From Siphonodentalium dalli (taxonomy: Eukaryota; Mollusca; Scaphopoda; Gadilida; Siphonodentaliidae), in the NCBI GenBank assembly GCA_032622095.1, contig CP136061.1, forward strand, positions 256,071,582 to 256,135,581: a stretch of 64,000 bases of DNA. The letters run 5' to 3'. Below the pieces are notes generated by a model. The model was not told where the DNA came from and ran no database searches. It was given only the letters and a program-made list of their open reading frames with translations. Positions 20,752 through 33,749 of this stretch are shown here, piece by piece. The translations under genes were made by a program, and so were the position numbers. Numbering within the stretch: the stretch's first letter is position 1; each line of letters starts with the position of its first letter.

Positions 20752-23700
20752 ACTAGCAGGGTTACCCGGCGTTGCCCCGGTTAAAGTGATGTGAAACATT
20801 CTGCATATTGTGGATATATGACGGGAATAGAGGATACTCTTGTTCAAAGCATTACACGTATTCTCATAAATTATATATCCAAATAGCATCACAAAACATG
20901 ATCCTTACACACGGAATATAAGTAGTAGCTCACCTTGTCGGATCGGAGCGATTGTCATTTTATCGCGATTAATCCGTCCCACCAATAAATAACTATTTAT
21001 TCATTTACAACAGCGTATACGTCATACGTTATAACATGAACATCATAAACACATTAGTTCGCAAAAATAAAAGATGACAATTGGGTTTTACATAGAGATG
21101 TATCAATCAATCTAGTGGGTTTGATCAAGCTTTTGAGGACACCTGGTTACCATATCTCCATGAAGATACAGATGTTTTAAAGAAATGTCCAGGTGTTCCT
21201 CTGTTCATTGTGCTATATACTGGCTAATTGTTCTCAGTTTAAAAGAAATTTTGATATGCAACTATATCAGCTACATGTGCCAGACACAGAGCGAGATTTT
21301 GAGTTGTTTATGTTAGGCGATGAGGCTGTTTTAAAACATGAAAGATATCCTCTGTATATTGTCTATATATATTGCCTCTGTATATAACCTTGTCAGATGT
21401 CAGTATTGGAGGATCCTGAAAGTCATGTGCCACTGACTCCGTTTTCTTTTATCTCAGAAGAAATTATATTTGACGGCACATTGTGACCACTTGTTGAACA
21501 GGCATTCTATACATTTCCATATTTCTTGTAACTATTTTGTGTGGAAACTATATTGAATGGGGCAGACTGAATTGCGTTATAATATTAATATGAGCTATTA
21601 TTATATTTTAGCATGCACCATTATCTTCCTCGTAAAAGGTTTCCACTATTAGAACGGCTTGGTGCCATCTCGATTCTACGCCGTGAAGTTATATATAGAA
21701 CACATACAGATATTTCCAAATATATCTAGGCACCAAATGTGACGTTTTTAGCTCGCACGATTTGATTCCTCGTATCATTTGAGAAGAACGCGTATGAATT
21801 TGATGCTAATTGGCACTAAACATATTTCTATCAGTTGTGGTGACACGCTGTCCATATTTCGGACACAATCGGCGCCACGTTTGACATCATTAAACCACCA
21901 ACTTAGACTCATTATGGAGATGAATTTATATAAAATTATTGAAAATTGGCGAGTATACAGATTTGTATCGAATTTAGGGCCCCCCATATCTCTCACCCAA
22001 ACGGTACAAATTTGGCGTATTTAAACCACACGGTTATTGTTCTCGTATCACGGAGAAGAATACGTATTAGTCTGGCGGAAATCGGCGCTAAACATTTTAT
22101 TTATGTCTCTCTCATCCTCTGGACCCCTGTCTCGAATGGCACCACTTTTGACATCTTTAAACCACACAATTAGATTGCTGATATCACGAAGATAAATATT
22201 TATAAGTTTGGTGCTAATCAGCGACTAAACAATTTATTTTATAAAATTTAGTGCCCACTCCACACCCCACACCAACCCACACACACAAACAGCACATGTT
22301 TTGATTCCTCGTATCATGGATAAGAATGTGTATCAATTTGGTGGAAATTGGCGCTAAAATGATTGTGTATCCTTTTCAGTGCACCCTGACTCGAATGGCG
22401 CCACTTTTAACAGAGTTTAGACTCCTCATAACATGTGGATGATTTTGTATAAGTTTGGTAGCAATCAGTGACTAAACCAATTCTTATCAAAATTCGTGCC
22501 TACCCCCCCCCCCCCGCATCTCAAATCAAAACGACACCAATTTGAAGTCTTTAAATCACACAATTAGATTCCTTGTATCATGGAGAAGAATGTGTATTAA
22601 TTTGGTGGAAATCGGCGCTAAAATTATTTTTATAAATGTTGGTTTCCCACTCCCTTTCAGTGCACCACTGACTGGAATGACGCCATTTTTGACACATTTA
22701 AGCCTTTCCATTAGACTCCTCATACCGTTTGGATGATTGTGTATAAGTTTTTGTATAAAATTGGCGAGTATACAAATTCGTATACAATTTAGGGCCCCCA
22801 TATCTCCCTTCCAAACGGCACCAATTTGGCGTATCTAAAACCATGCGATAAGATTTCACGTACCACTGAGAATATGTATCAATCTAGTGGAAATCAGCGC
22901 TAAACATATTGTTCATCTTGTTTGTGTTCCTCTCACCCTCTACGCATCCTGACTCGAATGCCCTCACTTATGACAGCTTGTAACACCCTTAAACCACATA
23001 ATTAGACTCCTGATATCATGGAGATGAATATTGATAAGTTTGGTAAATCAATTTTGATCACATTTAGAGCCCACTAACCCCCATCTCTCACACAAACAGC
23101 ACCAACATGGCGTCTTTAAATCACACGATCAGACTCCTCGTATTATGGATAAGAATGCGTATCACTTTGGTGGAAATTGTCGCTAAAATTATTGTGTATC
23201 AATTAAGTTGCCCCTCTCCTTTACAGTGCACCCTGACTCGAATGACGCCACTTTTAACAGCCTTTAGACTCCTCATACCATGGGGATGATTTTGTATAAA
23301 TTTGGTAGCAATCGCTGACTAAACCAATTCTTATCAAATTTAGTGCCTACACCCCCCATCACAAATCCAAACGTCTTTAAATCACACAATTAGATTCATT
23401 GTACGTTGGAGAAGAATGTGTATTAATTTGGTGGAAATCGGCGCTAAAATTATTTTTATGAATGTTGGTGCCCCTCTCCCTTTCAGTGCACCCCTGACTG
23501 GAATGACGCAACTTTTGACAGATTTAAGCCATCCCATTAGACTCCTCATACCGTGTGGATGATTTTGTATAAGATTTTGTATAAAATTGGCGAGTATACA
23601 AATTCGTATACAATTTAGGGCCCCCATATCTCCCATTCAAACGGCACCAATTTGGCGTATCTAAAACCACACGATAAGATTTCTCGTACCACTGAGAATA

Positions 23701-24915
23701 TGTATCAATCTAGTGGAAATCAGCGCTAAACATATTGTTCATCTTTTTTTTTGTTCCTCTCACCCTCTACGCATCCTGACTCGAATGCCCTCAATTGTGA
23801 CAGCTTGTGACATACTTAAACCACATAATTAGACTCCTGATATCATGGAGATGATTATTGATAAGTTTGGTAAACCAATTTTGATCACATTTAGTGCCCA
23901 CTAACACCCATCTCTCACCCAAACAGCACCAACATGGCGTCTTTAAATCACACGATCAGACTCCTCGTATTATGGATAAGAATGCCTATCACATTGTGGA
24001 AATTGTCGCTAAAATTATTGCGTATCAATTTTGGTGCCCCTCTGCCTTTCAGTTCAACCCTGACTCGAATGACGCCACTTTTGACAGATTTAAGCCACAC
24101 CATTATACTCCTCATACCATGGGGATGCTATTGTATAAGTGTGGTGGCAACCGGCGACTAAACCCATTCTTATCAAATTGAGTGCCCTATCACAATATTT
24201 CATCCAAAACGACAGCAATTTGGAGTCTTTAAATCCCACAATTAGATTCCTTGTATCATGAGAAGAATATATACCAATTTGGTGGAAATCGGCACTAAAA
24301 TTAGTTTGATCAATTGTGGTGCCCCTCTCCCCTTCCGTGCATCCCTGACGCGAATGGCGCCACGTTTGACATACTTACACAACACCATTAGATTCCTCAT
24401 ATCATGGGAATGATTATACAAGTTTCGTGGCAATCGGCGGTAAACATTTGTTCTACCCATCCCCCTTTCTGCCCCTGACAATGGCGTCACTTTAGAAAAT
24501 TCTAACCCAGACCATTATCTTTCTCATAAAAAGTTACCCATAGTAGACCGTTTGGTGCCATCTAGATGGTCCCTCGTCGCTAAACTTAGTGTTTCAATTT
24601 TGGTGACCCTCTTCCCTTCCGTGTATCCCTGACTCGAACGGCGCTACTCTTGACATATTTAAACCACACCATCGGATTCCGTATATCATGGGAATGATTA
24701 TATATAAGTTTCGTGGCAATCGGCGACAAATGTTTCTGCCCCTCCCCATGTTCTGCCCCTGACACAAACGGCGTCAAAATCCTGACCCTCACCATTATCT
24801 TTCTCGTGAAAAGTTACCCCTAGTAGACCCCTTTGGTGTCATATACATGTTCCCCTGTGAATTTCTATAGAACACAGACAGACAGACATTCGCAAATATA
24901 AATATATATAAGAGA
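20752..24915 (+). mobile_element. Repeat family H, copy 1 (head, tandem array, CAGA tail)
   Basis: It starts CTAGCAGGGTTACCCGGCGT followed by TGCCCCGGTTAAAGTGATGTG and ends in ACACAGACAGACAGACATTC and an AT-rich tail. Between 21700 and 24840 is a degenerate array of units with GTGGAAATCGGCGCTAAA, TCATGGAGAAGAATGTGTAT and CCCCTCTCCCTTTC blocks. The array has a higher-order period of about 828 bases (compare 22751 with 23578 and 23101 with 23930). The same three-part layout recurs at 60408-62976. From memory, arthropod elements with ACCCGCGGCTTCGCCCGCG-like heads and ACAG tails look similar, but I cannot name the class. Open frames here are array artefacts. Confidence 0.7.
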
Positions 24916-27900
24916 GCTGACCGACCTATATCAGAATTGCGGTGAGCAAAGTTATATTTCAAACGTATTTACAGAGACATGTCTAGAATGTCTCCGTTGA
25001 GGTGTAATACTTGAAATGTATAACTGCACCTCATTTGAATCATTTCCTTAATTGGGAAATTCTACTGCGCCCTCTATCCACCTGTTGGAAATTTCTAATC
25101 GCTAACCGGGCACAACTGTAAGGTTAGGAATTCACAACTGATGCCAATTTAGTCACGACCAATTTCACAACACTATAAATAGTGGTTGAAATATTAAACT
25201 ATGAAATCATTTGCATCATAATTTCTCATTGCGAAATCTCCAACTGATGGTGTGTTAGGCTTGTAACTTCCAATCAAATGTTGATTGTTTTACCAAAGTT
25301 TTTTGGCGGCGGGCGTGTCACCGCATCCGTGCGTACATGTATATAGAACTCATTTCGTTAATGTTACAATGTTTCTCCCGCCGCAGCATACATGTAAGTT
25401 GCATGGAGGGGTGTGCACACTTACTATATTGTTCACTCAATAGCAGAACATTCTGCAAAAATATATTTTGTATTAATGTATGCGTGAGAAAGCGAAGTGA
25501 CATTGACGAAATTAGTTCTATATACAACGTTTTCATCGAAATTAGTTTCATTTTGTTCGATTCCCATTTCCCAACACAAAAGAATATCAATTGCAACAAT
25601 TTCGTGTTGTGGTTAAGACAGTTGCGCTTGCGTCATCTAATTAAACAACCTGATAATGCGAGCGTCGATACAACTCGCACCTACTTTGTAATTGTCTGTT
25701 CAATGCTCGAATGCTGGTGCGTTGCTTTCTTGGTAAAACAACACAAGCGCAGTCACAGAAAGAACAAAATAAAGTAGGGTCTGTATCGTCTAATTATTGT
25801 TCACTTATTTGTCACATCAGCTGACTCATTAGTTCACAACTTTATTTTTGAACGCTAATCGGAACTTTATCACTTAGTATACCATGTGACATATACGTCA
25901 TCTAAACACGGACCTGGTCTCCCGATACGTCTAGAGTTGAAGGCTTGATTGGCCGCCGTGGCTCGGGAACATTAAACACTAAAGAGTCCATAGATTTTCG
26001 TAACTTTATATATGTATAAGTCTCTCTCAATAAGCACAATATATAGGTGGATGAACAGAGGTGTTGGCAGTAGCAAGGTTGCCGGACAAGTGAAGTCTCC
26101 GCTACATAGCACGGGTAGTTACTTCAACGTATGGTGTATCATGCGTCTAAATAAGGTCTGATATACCATGATACCCTTGGATATGACGTGTATCACTATA
26201 ATGTCCTATATAATTATACTGGCTTCATCCACCCTAACTTATACAATGGTTGCTACCAGTCATAACCACTTAAGAATATGATCTTGTTAATTATGCGTGT
26301 GTGTTTCTACACTATATAATTTGTCTCCTATGTATTGTGCTAATCTATACAATTAACCCTAGCATTACAATCATTGGGGAAAGTAAGTTCATCATAGATT
26401 TTGGAAAACATATAACAATAAATATACTATCTTCTGTACCATCGGACACTTGACGACTATACAATTAATAATTACCACTGAAGATACACTTAATAATTAC
26501 CACTGAAGATACAATTAATAATTACCACTGAAGATACAATTAATAATTACCTCTGAAGATACACTTCATAATTACCACTGAAGATACACTTCTCGACTGC
26601 TCGGGTAGTGTATATATAGCCCTGTGCCACATGCACGGTGTTGTCGGCGAATGTGACACAGGACGGTCGCAACAACATAACTAGTTTCGTTTCAATCTCT
26701 TAAACTTGTCCAAAATCTCTATTATAGTACAGCATTGTTCAAAATTCAACCCAGTCTGGATTAAAACGACCACATAAAATATTAAAGTAGGCACCAACCG
26801 GCCATCCAAATACAAAATAGTCTGTGTGAAATTGTAAATACGCCATCTATGTTCATATTGCACTTATCATTCAGGGGCAGCAGGAAGACGGCCAGCTAGG
26901 TCATGCTGCTCCTGTGCAATAATATAATTTTGTTTAATATTCTGTTAATGTATTGTGTTATTGTGCAAATAAAGATCTATCTATCTATCTATATATCTAA
27001 TATTGTGGTTATTAATTTGATAGTCGCCACTTGTTTATAAACATAGATGGAAATTTGTGGTCGACATGATATTTAATGCATGATGTTCAACTGTTCAAAG
27101 TGTCTGATGTAAAGTTGAGAATAAATCAAATGTCACAAATAACAGGCCATCGTGTAATACTGGTTATCATTTGTAATTACATTTACCATTACCAGGGATA
27201 TCACGAAAAGACTAAATAAAATGCCCATCTTAATACCATACTGGTCAATGTGGTATGGCATACGGTGTCACCACGTATTTAAAAGACAACAGCTAAGTCT
27301 TGATTACTAGTTTCCCAATTTTCCGACGCTGTTGATAATCTGTCTCGTCCAATCTTTCATCCAAAGAAGATATGGGTTTATTTTCCATGACTTACATTTG
27401 AAGTAGTCACATCTGCCATATTTGGAATGCAGGACCAAATTAAGCCGATCAACATATTTTATTACGGCTTCTGATAAACTGAGCTGGTTCTGGTGGTCCG
27501 ACGCTGCTAAACTACTCGATATCCAAAATTAAGATTAATCATGATACAATTCCTTACATCGAATATTAACCATTCATACACAATCATGAAGCCAAACATC
27601 ATGTCCAGCTATATATATAAACCTGGTTTAGGCACGGTTTATTATAAGCCATACATATTTATTTTTCAGAAATCACATAAAGTTATTAACAGGCAGAGTC
27701 TGTTGGACGAAGCCGTCCCCTGAATATACTACAGACATGTTCAATTGTTTCTCTTGTAGCTATATTATGAAAGTATATGTGTATATTGGAGATAGATGAT
27801 CCGATATATACCGAATAGACAGTTTGGTTCCTTGTGCCTTCAGATATGTTCATGGGGATTTTGGAAATCATGTTTTTGGAAATGGTAAAGCCTACCAAGT

Positions 27901-28480
27901 TGAAGATCCATGTTGCCATTATCTTACGACGCCCACGTCGGCCATCTTGGAGTTTTTCTAAATGGTCGCTAAAAATTAATAATAGCCTGTTTTTATTTTC
28001 CATCGTTTGGAATATAATATTGATATATGCGCGCACGTAAATCACGAGAAATTTCGCACATATAATAGCATTTTGCCCCTTGTTTTAAATCTACCTATAT
28101 ACTGGGCAACAGACTGATGATTGTGCAACTCAAATGCATACATATTGAGCAGGTTTCTGTGCAGTTATTGGGCAATGTCAATGCTTTATGGCTCAAACTT
28201 AGAGAAATTCTTGCATTTTTACCAAAATGGTTGCTATGGCGACGTTGTCAGTTTACTTACTTGACAATAAGGATGATGTCAGTGGTCGTAGTGCTGTTAC
28301 GGCAGGGACCAGCCAAGAGTGGATTACATTTTCTCCGTGAATTGTACCACGTCTCCCTATTGTTGTTTGCATATGGCCCAACATCACATCAAAACGACGT
28401 CTGCTGATTTTAGTGGTGTTCGTACTCACTATACTGTGTTTATACTTGGGCTGTTGCGATGCATAATACTTATTATTATG
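24916..28480. other. Intron sequence with small repeats
   Basis: Holds a 26-bp tandem repeat (26457-26590, unit AATTACCACTGAAGATACAA), a CTAT microsatellite near 26975-26995 and open frames at 25337-25777 and 27686-28045 with no recognisable domain. I found no further exon. Confidence 0.45.
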
Positions 28481-28889
28481 TGGATGTGGTAGCCCAGTGG
28501 GTAGAGTGTCGGACTTGTAATGGTGTTAATGCACCGGCGTGAGTTCGCGCCTCGCTCGGTGGACTATTGTCTTCACAACAGTGGCTTGGCCGAATTGAGC
28601 GGTGTGTGTGCTATATATAGCCACACGCTGTTTCAAATCTCGCGCCAGGTTCTGACCCTTGGGCAAGGTCACTTGTACTGTGCTCGCTTCGTCGTACCTA
28701 GACGAGAAATAGGTACCTGGTTGTTGGGTATCCGTAAGCCGCTCTAGTGAAGCGCCTGTAAAATGGCAGCAGGCACAAGACTCGGCATTACTCATAAAAA
28801 ACTGCTGGGGTAATAATGTAAGCGCTTAGAGCTACACCAGGGATTAAGCGCTATATAAATTATATGCATTATTATTATTATTATTATTA
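28481..28889 (+). mobile_element. tRNA-derived SINE
   Basis: The head has an A box (TAGCCCAGTGG, matching TRGYNNARNNG) and a degenerate B box (GAGTTCGCGCC), as in tRNA-derived pol III promoters. The middle contains CCTTGGGCAAGGTCACTTG. The tail has GTAAGCGCTTAGAGC, GGATTAAGCGCTATATAAAT and an ATT-repeat end, typical of LINE-mobilised SINEs. At about 410 bp it is a long SINE. No clear target duplication was found. It lies about 50 bases from exon EGF 3. Confidence 0.85.
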
Positions 28890-28936
28890 GAATATGACCA
28901 GAATGATCACCAAATGAATGATGTACATGTACATAC

Positions 28937-29071
28937 CGTCAACGCAGTTAGTTCCATTCCAATGATTCCCAGCTTCTGGACAAAGACATCGTGCGTCCCG
29001 AGAGCATGCCAGTCCCTTGTGGCACGAGTTCATTGGTACTCTCACACACGTTGTGTTGTACTGGTGATCTC
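28937..29071 (-). CDS. Exon: EGF/EB-like module 3
   Basis: This 135-base exon is phase 1/1 (acceptor ATTCCCAG, donor GTATGT). It encodes DHQYNTTCVRVPMNSCHKGL, then ACSRDARCLC and WNGTNCVD: six cysteines spaced C-x7-C-x5-C-x5-C-x1-C-x12-C. Sequons NTT and NGT are present. It joins the split module 2 through an arginine codon and module 4 through a glycine codon. A SINE lies just downstream in the gene's sense. Confidence 0.9.
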
Positions 29072-29339
29072 CTGGGAATACATTTTATTAGAATACTAGA
29101 TGTATGTTATAATTGTTGTGTCCTGAGAATACATTTATAATGGCTGGTAGAATTATCATATCGCACTTATTTACTAGATATCCATGTATGTAGATATGCG
29201 AATATAATGAACATTTTAGCATGTTCCTTCCTTAAATGCACGGTTCATAATCGGTGCTTCCACGTTATGAACGTTTATGTAAAGCACACTTTTTCATACA
29301 AAGCTCATATAATACAATGTAACAACAACCAAGTAGTCA

Positions 29340-29590
29340 GTTTCTCAACATTTATTACAATCTGCAAGATAGTACACATTATATTGTTGAGGTTAAGGCG
29401 TGTTACGTTAACGCCAACATTGTTCTCAAGATGCTTTACAATCTGTAAGATAGAACACATTATAAAGTTGATGTGCATCGCATCTGTACTTCATCTTATT
29501 GGGGTTACGGCGTGTGACGTTAACGCCAACATTGTTCTCAAGATGCTTTACATCTGTAAGATAGAACACATTATAAAGTTGAGGTGACTT
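29340..29590. repeat. Tandem repeat, about 110-120 bp x 2.3
   Basis: The shared blocks are ATCTGTAAGATAGAACACAT, TATAAAGTTGAGGT and GTTAACGCCAACATTGTTCT followed by CAAGATGCTT. Open frames across it are repeat products. Confidence 0.8.
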
Positions 29591-29636
29591 AGACGTGGCA
29601 TATCAACAGGGCTGCACCGATTCATCATCTTTTTAA

Positions 29637-30070
29637 CCCTTAACCCAACAGAACGGCCCCGTGCCAATGCATTCTCTTATATATGCGAGTCGACCATAGG
29701 TCGCCTCGCATATATAAGAGAATGCATTGGCTTAACACATATTACAAATGGTAAAATTGTCAAAGAATGTAGAAAAATATTATAAAAAATGTTAAAAAAT
29801 GTTAGAAAAAATTATAAAATTGTTAAAGAATGTAAGAAAAAATGGTAAAAAGTGTTAAAAAAAGAATTTGTTTAGGCCAATGCATTCTCTTATATATGCG
29901 AGGCGACCTATGGTCGACTCGCATATATAAGATATTGCATTGGCACAGGGCATAACTGTAACCATCACAATGTGGTCAATGAACCGGTTCCAATGATATC
30001 CATATTTGTATGGTGTTATTGAGACAGACCGAAGATATTTTAGGCTGTTGAAGCTTTATTTGGACGTTTT
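29637..30070. mobile_element. MITE family A, copy 5 (right end lost)
   Basis: TTAA precedes CCCTTAACCCAACAGAACGG. Hairpins are at 29660-29732 and 29877-29950, and the unique arm on the right runs as far as TTATTTGGACGTTTT. The terminal GGTTTGTTGGGTAAAGGG is gone and a palindrome begins at 30072 exactly where it should continue. Confidence 0.8.
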
Positions 30071-30071
30071 T

Positions 30072-30174
30072 GATTATTTGTATCGTGGGTATAAGGAAAT
30101 ACAGAATTTCCACTCGCGGCTTGCAGCCGCTCGTGGAAATTCTGTATTTCCTTGTACCCACTCATGAGATAATC
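30072..30174. repeat. Palindrome replacing the end of MITE A copy 5
   Basis: Arms of about 45 bases contain GTGGGTATAAGGAAATACAG, AATTTCCACTCG and complements. The tip is CGCGGCTTGCAGCCGCTCG. Confidence 0.85.
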
Positions 30175-30759
30175 CGGGTATTCAATCAAAACCCGTAGGT
30201 GTTCTTTTTATTATATGCGCTACGTTATAAACCGCCCCAAAACAGCTAGTTTTGTCCTACAGTTCACTTCAAATTATTAGAAAGCTTCGATATTTGTATT
30301 TTGTTTACATTCCATCAATTGATTTGCTCACCACTGAATGACAAATATCGAGCATATCCGCCATAAGAAATAGTCCCCATTGTTTTATTCTCAAATGATG
30401 CGAGAAAATTAATGTATACATAATTTAATGATAAGAATATATTAAAACAAATGAGTTAACATTATAACAATTAAAACTCTTTCGCTACCGTAAAAATCAA
30501 CAATTAAAAAAATAGTCCGGCTGTTATTTATACGCTTTGAAACTTTATGTGATTCGCCGCTATAAACCGGAAGTAATCTGCGAAAAAGTAATACTATTGT
30601 GTTATCCATTCGAGTCGGTCAGTGTTATCCATCGAGTCGGTCCAGGCGATGGATATAACGCTCTACGCCACGGCAATTTCCCACTATTTAATGGGGAAGC
30701 ATATAATAAAATACACATTCGAATGTACAGGAGGATCCTATCCGTAAAGAAAGTGTTAA

Positions 30760-31104
30760 CCCTTTACCCAACAGAACGGCCCTGTGCCAATGCATTCTCT
30801 TATATATGCGAGTCGACCATAGGTCGCCTCGCATATATAAGAGAATGCATTGGCTTAACACATTAAAAATTATAAAAAAAATTTAGGCCAATGCATTCTC
30901 TTATATATGCGAGGTGACCTATGGTCGACTCGCATATATAAGAGAATGCTTTGGCACAGTGCATAACTGTAACCATCACAGTGTGGTCAATGAGCCGGTT
31001 CCAATGATATCCATATTTGTATGGTTTTATTGAGACACACCCAAGATAATTTAGGCTGTTGCAGCTTTATTTGGCCGTTTTTGGCCGGTTTGTTGGGTAA
31101 AGGG
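30760..31104. mobile_element. MITE family A, copy 6 (complete)
   Basis: TTAA lies on both sides (30756-30759 and 31105-31108). The ends are CCCTTTACCCAACAGAACGG and CCGGTTTGTTGGGTAAAGGG. Hairpins are at 30782-30855 and 30887-30958. It has the shortest spacer of the family and is the best copy for defining its termini. Confidence 0.88.
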
Positions 31105-32084
31105 TTAACACATACCAGGATAATAAAGCAGTATATTGCTGGTGTAACATATCCCTATCGAGCTGTCCTCCTGCTTCCCCCAAAGCAAATATTAACGACC
31201 CCGCTCTGGTCGTGTATAGGCAACAGGCGGGCGTGCGTACTTGTGACATCACACATAAATTACAGTATACCGTGAAGGAGAAATTTTTATTCACACAACA
31301 TTTTCGTGAAAAAATCACGTGACCTCCGGCAGTGGTTTCACAAAATCGCGGAATCAGATATTAAACGAATTTTCTACTTCACAACTTCTGATATGTGGCA
31401 ATGGACAACTGATGTATTTATTTATTTATAAACAGTAAGTTGTTATGAATATGTCCTACATAGGTTCATATTAGATCAGTTTCATTTGTTAACAAAATGA
31501 AGGCAGTTCCGCGTAATGACGTCAAAGCGTCATTTGTCTCTGCCGGCCAGAATCCAGACATGGCTGAACGTGTCATGTCGTCTTCGTGGACAACCGATGC
31601 CCACCTCACTATAGATTAGCCATATATTGATTGATGTATTGATTGAGCGTTTAATCCGTGCTCATACACACGTAATCTGAGTTAGTTATAATATCACATC
31701 AAGTTTTACATGTAAATGCAGCGAAGTGTTGATTTTTTCTGAAGTCAGCAGCCAATATGTTTATGTTTACTAATTCCCACTTCATATCAATGGTGTTTAT
31801 TTATAAAGGTTTAACTATATCATAATGATTATGTAAAGCACCCGTATTCAATAAATTATTACTATTATGACGGGGTCGTTCTATATGCCATGTATATTAT
31901 CATATTACTATATCAATAATTAATTAGATGGCATGAGCATTATTTATATTCATATCCACGTACATGTACAGACTAGTCGTCTATAAGAACAATAAGAAAA
32001 CAATCTGGAACCAAATGCAAAGGGCATTGTACAAAAAAAACCCAACATATCCTCCCGCAAATACTCACATAGTCGATATATAAT
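31105..32084. other. Non-coding DNA
   Basis: AT-rich sequence with TATTGATTGATTGAGCG near 31640, a possible short relative of repeat R. I see no exon. Confidence 0.4.
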
Positions 32085-32400
32085 GTGAAATAGGTACTTG
32101 ATGTGATTAATTCCCCACAAATACTCACATAGTTGTCCTTATAATGTGAAATAGCTACATAATGTGATTATATTATTCTGAAATAAGCAGATATTGGATA
32201 TCCGTTATTATGTTTTATGGAACGGACCACAGTGAAAACACCTGTTAAAGAGCGTACACATGAACAGTCACGAGTTTGCTTATTTGTGTCATTGTCCGCA
32301 TATTATCTGCTTATAATTGCCTCATTATGAGTCGATAATATGACTGAAACGCACAGCACATTATCGACTCAAAATGAGGAGATTCTAAGCAGATTATCTA
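32085..32400. mobile_element. Inverted-repeat element G, copy 2
   Basis: Compared with 10733-11040 this copy is inverted: TAATGTGAAATAG(G/C)TAC-type repeats first, then AACGGACCACAGTGAAAACA, then the palindrome with GCCTCATTATGAGTCGATAA, ATTATCGACTCAAAATGAGG and CTAAGCAGATTATC. Non-coding. Confidence 0.6.
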
Positions 32401-32680
32401 CATAAAATAAGTTCTAATATCAGCAGATAATGTGAGGTTTTCGGGAGAACAGGCTGTTCAAACCGTTGATATGGTTGTGAGACAAACCAGACGAGTGATC
32501 ACAAAAACGCTTTATCTCTTCGTGGAAACCATATATATGAACTGGTGTGATATTCTAAAATGTGAATAGTTTCTATCTCAGTTTCAAACGAAGATAATAC
32601 TATTCAGTACATATAAAGGATATCATGATCATAGTCATTCGAATTATAATCATTAATACACACATTTAATTTAATTATTT

Positions 32681-33071
32681 GTGACCCGCCATATCAAATC
32701 CAGTAGTAAGTCGGGATTTGTTTTACCCTGTGCCAATGCATTCTCTTATATATGCGAGTCGACCATAGGTCACCTCGCATATATAAGAGAACGCATTGGC
32801 CTAACAATGTTTTACAATTTTAATAATTTTTTCTTGTATTCTTTAACAATTTTATAATTTCACCCATACAGAGCCCCAGACAAACATGAGCAGACGACAC
32901 TCTTCTATATGCGTCTATATATGTGTGGGGCTCCCTGCAGGGTAATGGATGTTTTTTATTTTATGTCCTAAAAATTGTAAGAAACATTGGTCGACTCGCA
33001 TATATAAGAGAATGCATTGGCACAGGGTAAACAAATCCCGACTTACGACTGGATTTGATATGGCGGGTCAC
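32681..33071. mobile_element. MITE family B, copy 2
   Basis: The ends are GTGACCCGCCATATCAAATC and its complement, with ATTT on both flanks as a possible 4-bp duplication. The left hairpin is whole (32728-32800) but only the right half of the second hairpin remains. The middle has the family's GAGCCCCAGACAAACATGAG and CTGCAGGGTAATGG block. Confidence 0.82.
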
Positions 33072-33545
33072 ATTTTATGTCTGAATAATTTTACTATCAC
33101 GCCACAACAAACCCGTTAAATAAGATTAATTGTTACCCAATAGTAGAGTTTTACTTCGTAAATCATTGGGATTTAGAATTAACTGGTTAACCCCAAATTC
33201 GCGTTCGTAACGCCACAACGAACTGTTGCCCGCCCTGAATTAACTGTTGCCCGGTTTGCAATCACGGTCAGCTTTCGTGACGTCACGAGTAAACTGTTGC
33301 CCGACCCGTGTGGACTGGTGACTGGCTCCGAGCGAACTGTTGGCTGGTCCGAACGAACTGTTACATGGTTTGCAATTTCCGTGACGTTTCGGCTATTTCC
33401 GGAAATTTCCGGTTTCGTTTTTTAATTATACCGGATACATGGCGGTATATTCCAGTTAGTTCTCATAATTCGAAATAACACTATTAAAGAGTTTGATTAA
33501 TTAGCAATGGCCTGATTATATACAAGTAAATGTATTGGGTAACAA

Positions 33546-33722
33546 AGCAATTATTTCATGTGTCTTTTGGGAACAGGCAAAATTGTTGTCCCTCGGTATC
33601 AGGAATGACTATCGAACTGTTGCCCTCGGCCTTCGGCCTTGGGCAACAGTTCGATATAGTCATTCCTGATACCTCGGGACAACAATTTTGACTGTTCCCA
33701 AAAGACACATGAAATAATTGCT
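33546..33722. repeat. 177-bp near-perfect palindrome
   Basis: Arms of about 80 bases run from AGCAATTATTTCATGTGTC to the complement, with very few mismatches. The tip is GCCCTCGGCCTTCGGCCTTGGGC. CGAACTGTTGCCC in the arm also occurs as degenerate direct repeats at 33200-33360 just upstream. Confidence 0.9.
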
Positions 33723-33749
33723 TACTCTTTCCACTCTAAAGCGTCATTG

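Noticed and set aside
27686-28045. 119-codon open frame on the minus strand
   Set aside because: No domain, no splice context and low-complexity AT-rich composition; not supportable as a gene.
28481-28560. Possible tRNA gene
   Set aside because: Only A- and B-box-like sequences are present; no cloverleaf or acceptor stem forms, and the rest is SINE body and tail.
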